Shown: positions 1 through 8,779 of the stretch, piece by piece | Position numbering within the stretch: position 1 is the first letter of the stretch | Layout of the letters: every line of letters begins with the position of its first letter | From: Actinomadura macra NBRC 14102 | GTDB lineage: Bacteria; Actinomycetota; Actinomycetes; Streptosporangiales; Streptosporangiaceae | Assembly: GCF_001552215.1 (NCBI RefSeq) | Contig: NZ_BCQT01000016.1 | Span: 1 to 64,000 of the forward strand | DNA: 64,000 nucleotides | Direction of reading: 5' to 3' | The notes under the pieces: generated by a model | The model's input: the letters and a program-made list of their open reading frames with translations, nothing else | Told to the model about the DNA's origin: nothing | Database searches by the model: none | Translations under genes and position numbers: made by a program

Positions 1-2
1 AC

Positions 3-1520
3 ATGGCTGATTTCGTCGGAGCGCTTGATCAGGGCACGACCAGCACCCGTTTCATGATCTTCGATCACGGGGGGAACGTGGTCGCCCGTCACCAACTGGA
101 GCACCAACAGATCCTTCCGCAGGCCGGCTGGGTGGAGCACAACCCCACCGAGATCTGGGAACGGACCCGCGCGGTCATCCAAACCACCCTCAACAACGCC
201 AACCTCACCTCCACCGACCTGGCCGCGCTCGGCATCACCAACCAACGCGAGACCACCGTGGTATGGAACCGGCGCACCGGCCGCCCCTACCACAACGCCA
301 TCGTCTGGCAAGACACCCGCACCGACCGCATCGCCTCCGCCCTGGAACGCCAAGGCAAAGGCGACATCATCCGGCACAAGGCCGGACTCCCCCCCGCCAC
401 CTACTTCTCCGGCGCCAAAATCCAATGGATCCTGGACAACATCGAAGGCGTCCGCCACGCCGCCGACACCGGCGAGGCGATCTTCGGCACCACCGACACC
501 TGGACACTGTGGAACCTCACCGGCGGCACCGACGGCGGCATCCACGTCACCGACCCCACCAACGCCAGCCGCACCATGCTGATGAACCTGCACACCCTGG
601 ACTGGGACGATGAACTGCTGGCCCTGTTCAACATCCCCCGCGCGATGCTGCCGCAGATCAAACCCTCCTGCGCCCCCGACCCCTACGGCCTGACCCGCCC
701 AGAGGGACCCGTAGGCGGCCAGGTCCCGCTGACCGCCGCACTAGGCGACCAACAAGCCGCCATGGTCGGACAGGTGTGCTTTGCGCCCGGCGAGGCCAAA
801 AACACCTACGGCACCGGCAACTTCCTGCTACTCAACACCGGCCACCAGCCGGTACGCTCCACCAGCGGCCTACTCACCACCGTCTGCTACCAGTTCGGCC
901 ACGACAGGCCCGTCTACGCACTGGAAGGATCCATCGCCGTCACCGGATCAGCCGTGCAATGGCTCCGCGACCAACTCGGCATCATCTCCGGCGCCGCCCA
1001 AAGCGAATCACTGGCCCGCCAAGTCAACGACAACGGCGGCGTCTACTTCGTCCCCGCCTTCTCCGGCCTGTTCGCCCCCTACTGGCGCTCAGACGCCCGC
1101 GGCGCCATCGTCGGACTCTCGCGCTACAACACCAACGCCCACCTGGCCCGCGCCACCCTGGAATCCATCTGCTACCAATCCCGCGACGTCGTCGAAGCCA
1201 TGCACCACGACTCCGGCGTCACCCTGGACGTCCTCAAAGTCGACGGCGGCGTCACCGCCAACCAACTGTGCATGCAACTACAAGCCGACATCCTCGGCGT
1301 CCCGGTCTCCCGCCCCGTCGTCGCCGAAACCACCGCCCTGGGCGCCGCCTACGCCGCCGGACTGGCCACCGGGTTTTGGGCCAGCACCGACGAACTACGC
1401 CACAACTGGAACGAAGCCCAACGCTGGCACCCCACCTGGACCCCCGACCAACGCCAGCACGGCTACACCACCTGGAAGAAAGCCGTACAACGCACCCTCG
1501 ACTGGATCGACGTCGGCTGA
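3..1520 (+). CDS. glpK: Glycerol kinase
   Basis: This 505-residue protein phosphorylates glycerol with ATP to sn-glycerol 3-phosphate in the cytoplasm. The N-terminal FGGY-kinase phosphate-binding stretch ([10 protein letters not shown], residues 7-16) is present, as are the ITNQRET and WQDTRT substrate-region motifs near residues 79-105. The C-terminal FGGY half contains DGGVTANQ and the GAAYAAG signature. Length is normal for the family. The ATG lies two bases inside the window edge, so promoter and ribosome site cannot be seen. Downstream, 105 bp away, lies glpD, which oxidises the product. Gln codons here are often CAA, while glpD uses almost only CAG, so the two neighbours may have different histories. 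Confidence 0.97.
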   Translation: MADFVGALDQGTTSTRFMIFDHGGNVVARHQLEHQQILPQAGWVEHNPTEIWERTRAVIQTTLNNANLTSTDLAALGITNQRETTVVWNRRTGRPYHNAIVWQDTRTDRIASALERQGKGDIIRHKAGLPPATYFSGAKIQWILDNIEGVRHAADTGEAIFGTTDTWTLWNLTGGTDGGIHVTDPTNASRTMLMNLHTLDWDDELLALFNIPRAMLPQIKPSCAPDPYGLTRPEGPVGGQVPLTAALGDQQAAMVGQVCFAPGEAKNTYGTGNFLLLNTGHQPVRSTSGLLTTVCYQFGHDRPVYALEGSIAVTGSAVQWLRDQLGIISGAAQSESLARQVNDNGGVYFVPAFSGLFAPYWRSDARGAIVGLSRYNTNAHLARATLESICYQSRDVVEAMHHDSGVTLDVLKVDGGVTANQLCMQLQADILGVPVSRPVVAETTALGAAYAAGLATGFWASTDELRHNWNEAQRWHPTWTPDQRQHGYTTWKKAVQRTLDWIDVG

Positions 1521-1528
1521 CCCTCATC

Positions 1529-1584
1529 GAGTTGCGGCGAGATGTTGTTCTGGAGGTCCTCCTGACAACAACTCGCCGCAACTC
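1529..1584 (+). repeat. Long inverted repeat between glpK and glpD
   Basis: Two 20-nt arms (1529-1548 and 1565-1584) are complementary with a single mismatch. The 16-nt loop itself contains a short GGAGG/CCTCC hairpin. The arms are moderate in GC and carry TTGTT/AACAA at the inner ends. There is no T-run after the stem. It could be a terminator or attenuator between glpK and glpD, a regulator-binding dyad, or the tip of a small mobile repeat. The sequence alone does not decide this. Confidence 0.75.
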
Positions 1585-1625
1585 CACGGCAGGAGACTTG
1601 CAGGTCCACCCATCGGGAGCATGCA

Positions 1626-3290
1626 GTGACATCCGTAGCCCTCGGACCGCAGTACCGCGCGGACGCCCTGCGCGACCTCGCCGAGACCGAGTTCGACGTC
1701 CTGGTGGTCGGCGGCGGTGTCGTCGGTGCCGGTGTCGCTTTGGATGCGATCTCCCGGGGCCTGTCCGTGGCCCTGGTGGAGGCGCGCGACTGGGCGGCCG
1801 GGACGTCCGGTCGTTCCAGCAAGCTGATCCACGGCGGGCTGCGCTACTTGGAACGGCGTGACTTCGGCCTGGTCAGGGAGGCGCTGCGGGAACGGGGCCT
1901 GCTGCTGCACCGGCTCGCGCCGCATCTGGTGCGGCCCGTGCAGTTCCTGTATCCGCTTCGCGGTCGCGTGTGGGAGCGTGCCTACGTCAGCGCGGGCGTC
2001 ACCCTGTACGACTCGATGGGGGGCGCCCGGTCACTCCCCCGGCACCGCCAGCTCACCCGGCGGGGTGCCCTCCGGGAGGCTCCGGCGCTGCGTTCGAACG
2101 CGCTGGTCGGCGCGATCCAGTACTACGACGCCCAGGTGGACGATGCCCGCTACACGATGATGGTCGCCCGGACGGCCGCGCAGTACGGCGCGCGGGTGGC
2201 GACGCGCGCCGAGGTCACCGGGTTCTTGCGCGAGGGCGAGCGGGTGACCGGAGCACGCGTCCTCGACCTGGAGGGCGGCCGGGAGATCGCGGTACGGGCC
2301 CGCCGTGTCGTGTGCGCGACCGGGGTGTGGACGGACGGCGCGCAGGCGATGACCGGTGCACGCGCCGCGTTCGGCGTCCAGGCGTCCAAAGGCGTGCACA
2401 TCGTCGTACCACGTGACCGGATCCCGATGGGCACGGGTCTGATCACCCGCACCGAGCGGAGCGTGCTGTTCATCATCCCTTGGGGACGCCATTGGCTGGT
2501 GGGCACGACCGACACTCCCTGGGACGAGGGGCCGGACGAACCTGTCGCCGACCACACCGACATCGGCTACCTGCTGGAACAGGCGAACACCGTGCTGCGC
2601 ACCCCGCTGACCCGCGCGGACATCGAGGGTGTCTACGCGGGGCTGCGGCCGCTGCTGTCGGGTGAGATCGACGACACGGCCCGGCTGTCGCGCGAGCACG
2701 CGGTGGCCGAACCGGTACCGGGCCTCGTCATGGTGACCGGCGGGAAGTTCACGACCTACCGCGTGATGGCGCGGGACGCGGTCGACGCCGTCGCCGAGGG
2801 CCTGGACGACTCCGTCCCCGCCTCGGTCACGGCGCGGCTGCCGATCCTCGGCGCGGCCGGTTTCGAGGTGCTGTGGAACGAGCGCCGCCGGCTCGCCTCC
2901 GGGTCGGGCCTGCACGTTGCCCGGATCGAGCATCTGCTGCGCCGGTACGGGTCGTGCGCCCGCGAGGTCCTGGACCTGGTCGCCAGGGAACCTGCGCTCG
3001 GTGCGCCCGTGCCGGGGGCGGAGGACTACCTGTGCGCGGAGGCCGTCTACGCGGTGACGCACGAGGGCGCGCTACATCTGGAGGATGTCCTGGCCCGCCG
3101 GCTGCGTGTGTCGATCGAGGCGTGGGACGGGGGCGTGGCGGCGGCCGCCCGCGTCGCCGACCTGCTCGCGCCCCGGCTGGGCTGGAGCGGCGAGGACGTG
3201 GCGGACGAGATCAAGCGGTACGTCCTGCGTGTCAGGTCGGAGCGGCGCGGCGGCCCGGCCGTGGCCGATCCCCCGCTCACGGCCGCCTGA
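1626..3290 (+). CDS. glpD: Aerobic glycerol-3-phosphate dehydrogenase
   Basis: This 554-residue FAD enzyme oxidises glycerol 3-phosphate to dihydroxyacetone phosphate and passes electrons to the quinone pool at the membrane. The dinucleotide fold GGGVVGAG is at residues 29-36. The GlpD stretch GTSGRSSKLIHGGLRYLE follows at about 59-76, and the C-terminal region matches the family's helical DAO_C domain. The start is GTG with a GGGAGC Shine-Dalgarno-like element just upstream. It follows glpK and together they form a glycerol catabolic unit, although the dyad between them may separate transcription. The gene is convergent with the SDR gene that ends 27 bp away. Confidence 0.96.
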   Translation: MTSVALGPQYRADALRDLAETEFDVLVVGGGVVGAGVALDAISRGLSVALVEARDWAAGTSGRSSKLIHGGLRYLERRDFGLVREALRERGLLLHRLAPHLVRPVQFLYPLRGRVWERAYVSAGVTLYDSMGGARSLPRHRQLTRRGALREAPALRSNALVGAIQYYDAQVDDARYTMMVARTAAQYGARVATRAEVTGFLREGERVTGARVLDLEGGREIAVRARRVVCATGVWTDGAQAMTGARAAFGVQASKGVHIVVPRDRIPMGTGLITRTERSVLFIIPWGRHWLVGTTDTPWDEGPDEPVADHTDIGYLLEQANTVLRTPLTRADIEGVYAGLRPLLSGEIDDTARLSREHAVAEPVPGLVMVTGGKFTTYRVMARDAVDAVAEGLDDSVPASVTARLPILGAAGFEVLWNERRRLASGSGLHVARIEHLLRRYGSCAREVLDLVAREPALGAPVPGAEDYLCAEAVYAVTHEGALHLEDVLARRLRVSIEAWDGGVAAAARVADLLAPRLGWSGEDVADEIKRYVLRVRSERRGGPAVADPPLTAA

Positions 3291-3317
3291 CCACCGGGCC
3301 CGCCACCCCCGCGTGGG

Positions 3318-4304
3318 TCATGCGAAGGCGTCGACGCCTGTCAGCTCTGCGGACAGGTCCCAGAGCCGCGCCGCCTCGCCGGGGTCGACCGCGTAGGAGC
3401 GGACGCCGCTCAGCGGCCGCTCCGCCCCCTCGGGGCGGCCGACGGTCTCCGGGGCGTCCTCCGGCGTGCGCTCGGCGACGTCGCAGTCCTCGCAGTAGAG
3501 CCCTCCCATGCCCGACAATCGCGGTGACGTGGCCGCCCATACACCGGTGGCCGCGCCCTGCTCGGGGGTCTTGAAGCCGGCGCCGATCTGGTTGCCCTGC
3601 TCGTCGATCCAGCCGCGCTCGATCTGTTCTTCCCTGGGGACGTGACGCACGAGCGGCGTGAGGATGCTGCCCGGATGCAGGGAGAAGGCCCTCACCGTGT
3701 CACGGGCGAGTGCGTCCAGGTGGACCGCGAACAGGATGTTCGCGGTCTTGGCCTGGCCGTAGGCCTCCCACCTGTCATAACCGCGTTCGAAGTGGACGTC
3801 GTCCCAGCGCATGCGGGAGAAGTGATGGGCGGCGGAGGAGACCGCGACCACCCGGGCGCCCGGCCTGACCGCCGGCCACAGCCGGTTGACCAGCGCGTAG
3901 TGACCGAGGTGGTTGGTCGCGAACTGGGACTCCCAGCCCGGTCCCACCCGGTTTTCGGGGCAGGCCATGACCCCGGCGTTGCCGATGAGCAGGTCGATGC
4001 CGCGCCCGCCGGCGAGGAACCGTGCGGCGAACGTCCGGACGCTGTCCAGGTCGGCCAGGTCCACCTCGCCGACTTCGACGCCGGCGATCCCGCCGACGGC
4101 GTCCTCGGCGGCCTGCCGCCTCCGCGCGGGCACGACGACGCGGGCGCCCGCGGCGGCCAGCGCGCGGGTGGTCTCCAGTCCGATGCCCGAGTACCCGCCG
4201 GTGACGAGGGCGAGCCTCACCGTCAGGTCGATCCCCTTCAGGACCTCCTCCGCGGTGCTGCCCGCGCCGAACTCCGATCCGATCTTGTGTTGAGAGGTCG
4301 TCAT
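3318..4304 (-). CDS. Short-chain dehydrogenase (retinol-dehydrogenase/WWOX-like SDR)
   Basis: This 328-residue NAD(P)-dependent oxidoreductase has the cofactor motif TGGYSGIG at residues 35-42, the NAG element near 109-111 and the active-site pair Tyr182/Lys186 (YGQAK). Length and the C-terminal extension fit the retinol dehydrogenase-like SDR group; the substrate is unknown. The ATG lies 7 nt downstream of a TAGCGT -10 element, so the mRNA may be leaderless. A MerR-type 19-bp-spacer promoter drives it (separate entry). It follows fadA6 by 59 bp on the same strand but has its own promoter, so it is probably not part of the steroid block. Confidence 0.9.
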   Translation of the reverse strand: MTTSQHKIGSEFGAGSTAEEVLKGIDLTVRLALVTGGYSGIGLETTRALAAAGARVVVPARRRQAAEDAVGGIAGVEVGEVDLADLDSVRTFAARFLAGGRGIDLLIGNAGVMACPENRVGPGWESQFATNHLGHYALVNRLWPAVRPGARVVAVSSAAHHFSRMRWDDVHFERGYDRWEAYGQAKTANILFAVHLDALARDTVRAFSLHPGSILTPLVRHVPREEQIERGWIDEQGNQIGAGFKTPEQGAATGVWAATSPRLSGMGGLYCEDCDVAERTPEDAPETVGRPEGAERPLSGVRSYAVDPGEAARLWDLSAELTGVDAFA

Positions 4305-4311
4305 GAGCCGA

Positions 4312-4342
4312 ACGCTAGGTGCTGGATTTCACTCCAGGTCAA
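4312..4342 (-). promoter_or_regulatory. MerR-family type promoter/operator with 19-bp spacer
   Basis: Reading the minus strand, a TTGACC -35 box (4337-4342) and a TAGCGT -10 box (4312-4317) are separated by 19 bp. The spacer region carries the perfect dyad CTGGA-N6-TCCAG (4322-4337). An over-long spacer with a dyad between the boxes is the hallmark of MerR-family activated promoters. No MerR gene lies next to it in this window. Confidence 0.8.
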
Positions 4343-4363
4343 GCGACGGCGCGCTCTCGGCGG

Positions 4364-5518
4364 TCAGAGGCGTTCGAGGATGGTGACGTTGGCCTGCCCG
4401 CCGCCTTCGCACATGGTCTGCAGGCCGTAGCGTCCGCCGGTGCGCTCCAGTTCGTGCAGGAGGGTGGTCATCAGGCGGGCGCCGGTGGCGCCGAGAGGGT
4501 GGCCGAGAGCGATGGCGCCGCCGTTGGGGTTGACGGCGGACGGGTCGGCCCCGGTCTCCTTCAGCCAGGCGAGCACCACGGACGCGAACGCCTCGTTGAT
4601 CTCGACGGTGTCGATGTCGCCGATCGTCATCCCCGTCTTCGTCAGCGCGTACGCGGTGGCGGGGATCGGCGCGGACAGCATCCGGATCGGGTCCTCACCG
4701 CGCGCGGAGATGTGGTGGATGCGGGCGCGGGGGGTGAGGCCGTGGTCCTTGACGCCCTGCTCGGACGCGATGAGCAGCGCGGCGGAGCCGTCGGAGATCT
4801 GGGACGACAGGGCCGCGGTGAGCCGTCCGCCGTCCACCAGGGCCTTCAGCCGGGCCATCCTCTCGGGCGTCGTGTCGCGGCGGGGGCCCTCGTCGGCGGC
4901 GACGCCCTCGAACGGGACGATCTCGCGTTCGAACCGCCCACCGTCGATCGCGGCGATGGCCCGCCGGTGCGACTCGTAGGCGAACGCCTCCATCTCCTCG
5001 CGGGAGATGTCCCAGTCCCGGGCGATCATCTCGGCGCCGGCGAACTGCGACACCTCGCCGTCGCCGTAGCGGCGCGCCCAGCCCTTGGAGCCGGCGAAGG
5101 GGCCCTCCGTGAAGCCGGAGGGCGCGGCCGCGGTCATCGCCGACCCGATCGGGATCTGCGACATGTTCTGGACGCCGCCGGCGACCACCAGATCGGACGT
5201 CCCAGACAGGACGGCCTGCGCCGCGAAGTGGACGGCCTGCTGCGAGGAGCCGCACTGCCGGTCGACCGTGACGCCGGGAACCTCCTCGGGCAGCCCCGCC
5301 GCGAGCCAGCAGGTGCGGGCGATGTCCCCGGCCTGCGGCCCGAGGGTGTCCACGCAGCCGAACACCACGTCCTCGACCGCCGCGGGATCGACCCGCGCGC
5401 GGTCCATCAGCGCCGACAGCACGTGCGCGCCGAGGTCGGCGGGGTGCACGGCGGCGAGTCCGCCGCCGCGCCGGCCGACCGGTGCGCGGACTGCTTCGAC
5501 GATGTAGGCATCGGCCAT
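4364..5518 (-). CDS. fadA6: Acetyl-CoA acyltransferase (thiolase), FadA6-like
   Basis: This 384-residue thiolase should cleave a 3-ketoacyl-CoA with CoA. The nucleophile is Cys89 in DRQCGSSQQA, with the general base His340 in GHPLGATG and the second Cys370 in MCEGGG, so the catalytic set is complete. Placement directly after a KstR2-like repressor and an IpdF-like SDR, in the same order as mycobacterial fadA6-kstR2-ipdF-fadE30, suggests a role late in degradation of steroid rings C/D or the derived keto acids. It starts 25 nt downstream of kstR2 in the same operon. A generic acetyl-CoA acetyltransferase role is the alternative. Confidence 0.88.
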   Translation of the reverse strand: MADAYIVEAVRAPVGRRGGGLAAVHPADLGAHVLSALMDRARVDPAAVEDVVFGCVDTLGPQAGDIARTCWLAAGLPEEVPGVTVDRQCGSSQQAVHFAAQAVLSGTSDLVVAGGVQNMSQIPIGSAMTAAAPSGFTEGPFAGSKGWARRYGDGEVSQFAGAEMIARDWDISREEMEAFAYESHRRAIAAIDGGRFEREIVPFEGVAADEGPRRDTTPERMARLKALVDGGRLTAALSSQISDGSAALLIASEQGVKDHGLTPRARIHHISARGEDPIRMLSAPIPATAYALTKTGMTIGDIDTVEINEAFASVVLAWLKETGADPSAVNPNGGAIALGHPLGATGARLMTTLLHELERTGGRYGLQTMCEGGGQANVTILERL

Positions 5519-5543
5519 GGGTGTCTCCTCACCTGCCGGGGGT

Positions 5544-6161
5544 TCAGCTCGCCTGGATCCCCTCCAGGACCAGGGCGAGGTACTGCTTGGCGATGTCCTC
5601 GGCCGAGAGCCGCCCGCCGGGCTGGTACCAGTTCGCCGCCACCCACACGGTGTCGCGGATGAACCGGTAGACCAGCGTCCGGTCGAGGTCGGCGCGGAAG
5701 GCGCCCTCGGCGACGCCGCGCTCCAGCAACGCCATCCACATCTCCTCGAACCGCCGCCGCGAGTCGAGGAGGTAGCGGAAGCGCTCGGCGTTCGCCAGGT
5801 GCTTGGACTCGTTCTGGTAGAGCACGACGGCGGGACGGTGCCGATCGATCGACCGGAACGACTCGACGATGATCGCCTCCAGGGTGTCGCGGGCGCCGAG
5901 CTCCGACTCCAGGACGCGGTCGTAGGAGGCCCACATCTCGTCCAGGAACGTCGAGAGGATCTCGTCGGCCATCGATTCCTTGGAGTCGAAGTGGTAGTAG
6001 AGGCTGCCGCCGAGGATGCCGGCGGCGTCGGCCACCTTCCGGACGGTGGTGGCGGCGTAGCCCTGGGAGGCGAACACCTCGGCGGCGGTGGCGAGTAGCT
6101 CGGCCCGCCGCAGCGCGCGGGCGGCGGCGGTGCCTTCGGCGTCGCGCCGTCGTGGACTCAT
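5544..6161 (-). CDS. kstR2: TetR-family repressor, KstR2-like
   Basis: The 205-residue protein has an N-terminal TetR helix-turn-helix (about residues 17-64, ending in LGGSLYYHFDSKESM) and a ligand domain. The C-terminal stretch YRFIRDTVWVAANWYQPGG closely resembles, from memory, mycobacterial KstR2, which represses steroid C/D-ring genes and is released by an acyl-CoA ester of the HIP intermediate. It lies 7 nt after ipdF and 25 nt before fadA6. A dyad upstream of the first gene in the block (7484-7500) could be its operator, but that dyad does not match the published CAAG-NN-CTTG core. Confidence 0.85.
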   Translation of the reverse strand: MSPRRRDAEGTAAARALRRAELLATAAEVFASQGYAATTVRKVADAAGILGGSLYYHFDSKESMADEILSTFLDEMWASYDRVLESELGARDTLEAIIVESFRSIDRHRPAVVLYQNESKHLANAERFRYLLDSRRRFEEMWMALLERGVAEGAFRADLDRTLVYRFIRDTVWVAANWYQPGGRLSAEDIAKQYLALVLEGIQAS

Positions 6162-6168
6162 CGGGTTC

Positions 6169-6945
6169 CTAAGGGTGCTGGGAGGATACGGAGACGACCT
6201 CGCCCGTCATGTACGAGGAGTAGTCGCTGGCCAGAAAGACGATAACGTTGGCCACCTCCCAGGGTTCGGCGTGCCGGCCGAACGCCTCGCGGCGCGTCAG
6301 CTCCCCCAGCAGGTCCGCCGAGGTCACCTTCACCAGGTGCGGGTGCATCGCGAGTGACGGCGACACCGCGTTGACGCGGACGCCGAAGTCCGCGGCCTCC
6401 AGCGCGGCGCAGCGGGTGAGCGCCATGACCCCGGCCTTGGCGGCGGCATAGTGGGACTGCCCCTTCTGCGCCCGCCAGCCGATCACCGAGGCGTTGTTGA
6501 CGATCACGCCGGAGCCCCGCTCGCGCATGATCCGCATGGCGGCGCGGGTGCAGCGCATGGTGCCGTTGAGCGTGACGTCTAGCACGCGGGTCCACTGGTC
6601 GTCGGTCATGTCTGCGAGGTCGGCGGTGCCGCCGAGCCCGGCGTTGTTGACCGCGACGTCGATCCGCCCGAACCGCTGGAGGGCGAGGTCGTACAGCGCC
6701 TGCACCTGCTCCTCGTCGGTGACGTCGCAGGGCAGCGACACGACGCGGCCGTCACCGAACTCCTCGTCCAGTTCCCGCGCGGACGCGGCGAGCCTCCGCT
6801 CGTGCGCATCGGAGATGGCGACGCGGCCGCCCTCCTCCAGACAGCGGCGCGCGACGGCACCGCCGATGCCTGCGCCGGCCGCCGCCGTGACGACGACGAC
6901 GTGGTCCTCCAGCAGCCCGTGGCCGGGAACGTAGGACGGGATCAC
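6169..6945 (-). CDS. ipdF: SDR family dehydrogenase, IpdF-like (steroid ring C/D pathway)
   Basis: This 258-residue SDR has the cofactor motif TAAAGAGIG (residues 20-28), NNAG at 100-103 and the triad Ser153, Tyr166, Lys170 (SHYAAAK). Its ending with ASDYSSYMTGEVVSVSSQHP is like mycobacterial IpdF, the enzyme oxidising a 5-hydroxy intermediate of HIP-CoA breakdown. The GTG start overlaps the fadE30 stop by 4 nt (GTGA), so translation is coupled. Gene order supports the assignment more than the generic SDR fold does. Confidence 0.85.
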   Translation of the reverse strand: MIPSYVPGHGLLEDHVVVVTAAAGAGIGGAVARRCLEEGGRVAISDAHERRLAASARELDEEFGDGRVVSLPCDVTDEEQVQALYDLALQRFGRIDVAVNNAGLGGTADLADMTDDQWTRVLDVTLNGTMRCTRAAMRIMRERGSGVIVNNASVIGWRAQKGQSHYAAAKAGVMALTRCAALEAADFGVRVNAVSPSLAMHPHLVKVTSADLLGELTRREAFGRHAEPWEVANVIVFLASDYSSYMTGEVVSVSSQHP

Positions 6946-7472
6946 GGGCGCGCCTCCCGGGGCAACCCGAGCACGCGCCCGGCGATGATGTTCCGCTGGA
7001 TCTCGTTCGACCCGGCGTAGATGGTGTCGGAGCGGGAGAACAGGAACAGCCGCTGCCAGTCGTTCAGGTCGTAGGGCTCGCCGTCGGCGACCATCCCGGC
7101 GGCGCCGAGGACGTCCATGGCCAGCTCCCCCAGTTCGCGATGCCAGGTGCCCCAGACGAGCTTGGAGATCGACGACTCGGGACCGGGCGCGCCGGCCGCG
7201 ACGCCGGCCATCGTCCGCATCGCGTTCAACCGCATGATCTCCAAGCCCAGGTGGGAGCGGGTGAGCCGGTCGCGCAGCAGCGGGTCACCGAGGGCGCCGG
7301 TGCGGCGGGCCAGGCCGATCACCCCGTCCAGCTCGCGGCGGAGGCCGACCTGCTCGCGGCCGGGCCCGCCGAGCCCGCGGGCGTGCGCGAACGGCCCGGA
7401 CAGGTTGGCCTCCAGCCACGCGCGGATCTCGGCGCGAAACGCCCGGTCCGCGGCGGACTCGCTCTCGTTCAC
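6942..7472 (-). pseudogene. fadE30: Acyl-CoA dehydrogenase FadE30-like, internally deleted
   Basis: The product is 176 residues, while FadE30-type acyl-CoA dehydrogenases are about 380-400. Residues 1-40 match the extreme N-terminus of the family (FRAEIRAWLEANLSGPF, then GGPGRE). Residue 41 onward jumps in frame to the C-terminal helical domain, ending in SDTIYAGSNEIQRNI and RVLGLPRE. About 210 residues are missing, including the middle beta domain that holds FAD and substrate. The frame is still open and starts with GTG, and the gene is still coupled to ipdF. It probably makes no active dehydrogenase. The original role would be dehydrogenation of HIP-CoA. Confidence 0.85.
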
Positions 7473-7483
7473 GCGCGAACTCT

Positions 7484-7500
7484 ACCAAACAGTTGTTAGA
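7484..7500. promoter_or_regulatory. Putative TetR-type operator ahead of the steroid-type operon
   Basis: An imperfect dyad with arms AACA/TGTT around a 2-nt centre (CCAAACAGTTGTTAG) lies 11 nt upstream of the fadE30 GTG. It overlaps the stop codon of the glycosyltransferase gene. The placement is right for repression of the operon by the TetR protein encoded within it. The core differs from the known KstR2 motif, so the assignment is tentative. Confidence 0.4.
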
Positions 7501-8779
7501 AACAATCACTCTCCAGCGCCGGTTCCGCGTCCAGCGCCGGAATCCGCTGCGGGGCCGCGTGCTGGGCGCCGGGACGCCGCACACGGGCGGGCGTCTCGCG
7601 GACCTCCTCGGGGACGCGCGGCGGGTCGCTGTGCAGGAGGTCGAAGAGCCGGTCCCATCGGGCGAGCACCACGTCCGGACGGAACCGCTGGACGGACGCC
7701 CGGGCCTCGCCGCCGAGCGCCCGCCGCAGGTCCGGGTCGTCCATCAGCCGGCCGAGCGCGGCGGCGAACGCGATGGTGTCGCCCCGCCGGACCAGCAGCC
7801 CGCTCTCCCCGTCCCCGATCAGGGCGCGGACCCCGGGCGCGCAGTCGAACGCGACCGAGGGCAGCCCGTAGGCCATCGCCTCCATCATCGACATGGGCAG
7901 GCCCTCGTCCCGGGACGGCAGCGCGAAGATCGACGCCTCGACCAGCGCCTCCTCGACCTCGATGACGGTCCCCCGGAACTCGACCGACCCCGCCAGCCCG
8001 GCGGCCTCGGCCCGCTCCCGCAGCCCGTCCCCCTCCGGCCCGTCTCCGTACACGTGCAGCCGCCAGCCCGGATGATCGGCGACCAGCCGCTCCCACGCCT
8101 CCAGCAGCAGGTCGACGCCCTTCTCATGCGACAGGCGGCCCACGCAGGCGACGACCGGCAGATCCAGCGTCGGATGGACGGCGGGCTCGACGTGCAGGGC
8201 GTTCGGGATGTGGTCCACGTTGGTCATGCCGTCGCACGCCCAGGCATCGGCGTCCTCGGCGGTGAGCACGAGCAGCCGGTCGGCCCCGGCGAAGTACTCC
8301 CTGACGCGCCGGTACCGGGACGACCGCCGGGACGCCGCGTACGACTCGTGGCTCATCCCGACGACACGCAACCCCGGGACGCCCGCCAGCCGGACCCACT
8401 CCATCGCCCAAACCTGCGCCACGATCACCACTGCGCCGGGCCGGGCGGCGGCGAACAGCTCGGTCAGGCGGGCCGCGCCGCGCCGTTGGGCCGCGCTCCG
8501 GTACAGATCACGGCCGCGCACCACGAGGTTGAGGCGGCGCCACAACCCGATGGGGCGCCACGGCAGGACGGGCGAGTGCCACCGCCTGTGCAGGACCTCC
8601 ACCGCGTAGGAGCCGTCCCGGTGATGGTGGTGGGGTGTCTCCCCCCGGGTGATACCGACCAGCGTGACGCGGTCGCCCCTGCCGGCCAGCAGCCGGGCCA
8701 TGTGGTGCGCCCAGCGCTGCACGCCGCCCAGCTCGTCGACGTTGTTGCAGATGATGAAGACGTCACGAGGTGCCGCCAC
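7496..8779 (-). CDS. Glycosyltransferase family 4 (GT-B)
   Basis: This 427-residue GT-B enzyme has the N-terminal GGVQRWAHHMARLL acceptor loop, the GRLSHEKGVDLLLEAW donor-domain start and the nucleotide-sugar EX7E-like region PSRDEGLPMSMMEAMAYG. It transfers a sugar from a nucleotide donor in the cytoplasm. The GTG start has GAAGGGAG upstream and overlaps the end of the preceding polymerase gene by 17 nt, so the two are co-translated. Its partner suggests decoration or priming of a teichoic-acid-like cell-wall glycopolymer. The sugar cannot be told from the sequence. Confidence 0.9.
   Translation of the reverse strand: MAAPRDVFIICNNVDELGGVQRWAHHMARLLAGRGDRVTLVGITRGETPHHHHRDGSYAVEVLHRRWHSPVLPWRPIGLWRRLNLVVRGRDLYRSAAQRRGAARLTELFAAARPGAVVIVAQVWAMEWVRLAGVPGLRVVGMSHESYAASRRSSRYRRVREYFAGADRLLVLTAEDADAWACDGMTNVDHIPNALHVEPAVHPTLDLPVVACVGRLSHEKGVDLLLEAWERLVADHPGWRLHVYGDGPEGDGLRERAEAAGLAGSVEFRGTVIEVEEALVEASIFALPSRDEGLPMSMMEAMAYGLPSVAFDCAPGVRALIGDGESGLLVRRGDTIAFAAALGRLMDDPDLRRALGGEARASVQRFRPDVVLARWDRLFDLLHSDPPRVPEEVRETPARVRRPGAQHAAPQRIPALDAEPALESDCF

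Noticed and set aside
7473-7500. Canonical KstR2 site (CAAG-NN-CTTG) upstream of fadE30
   Set aside because: The core is absent; only the different AACA/TGTT dyad is present.
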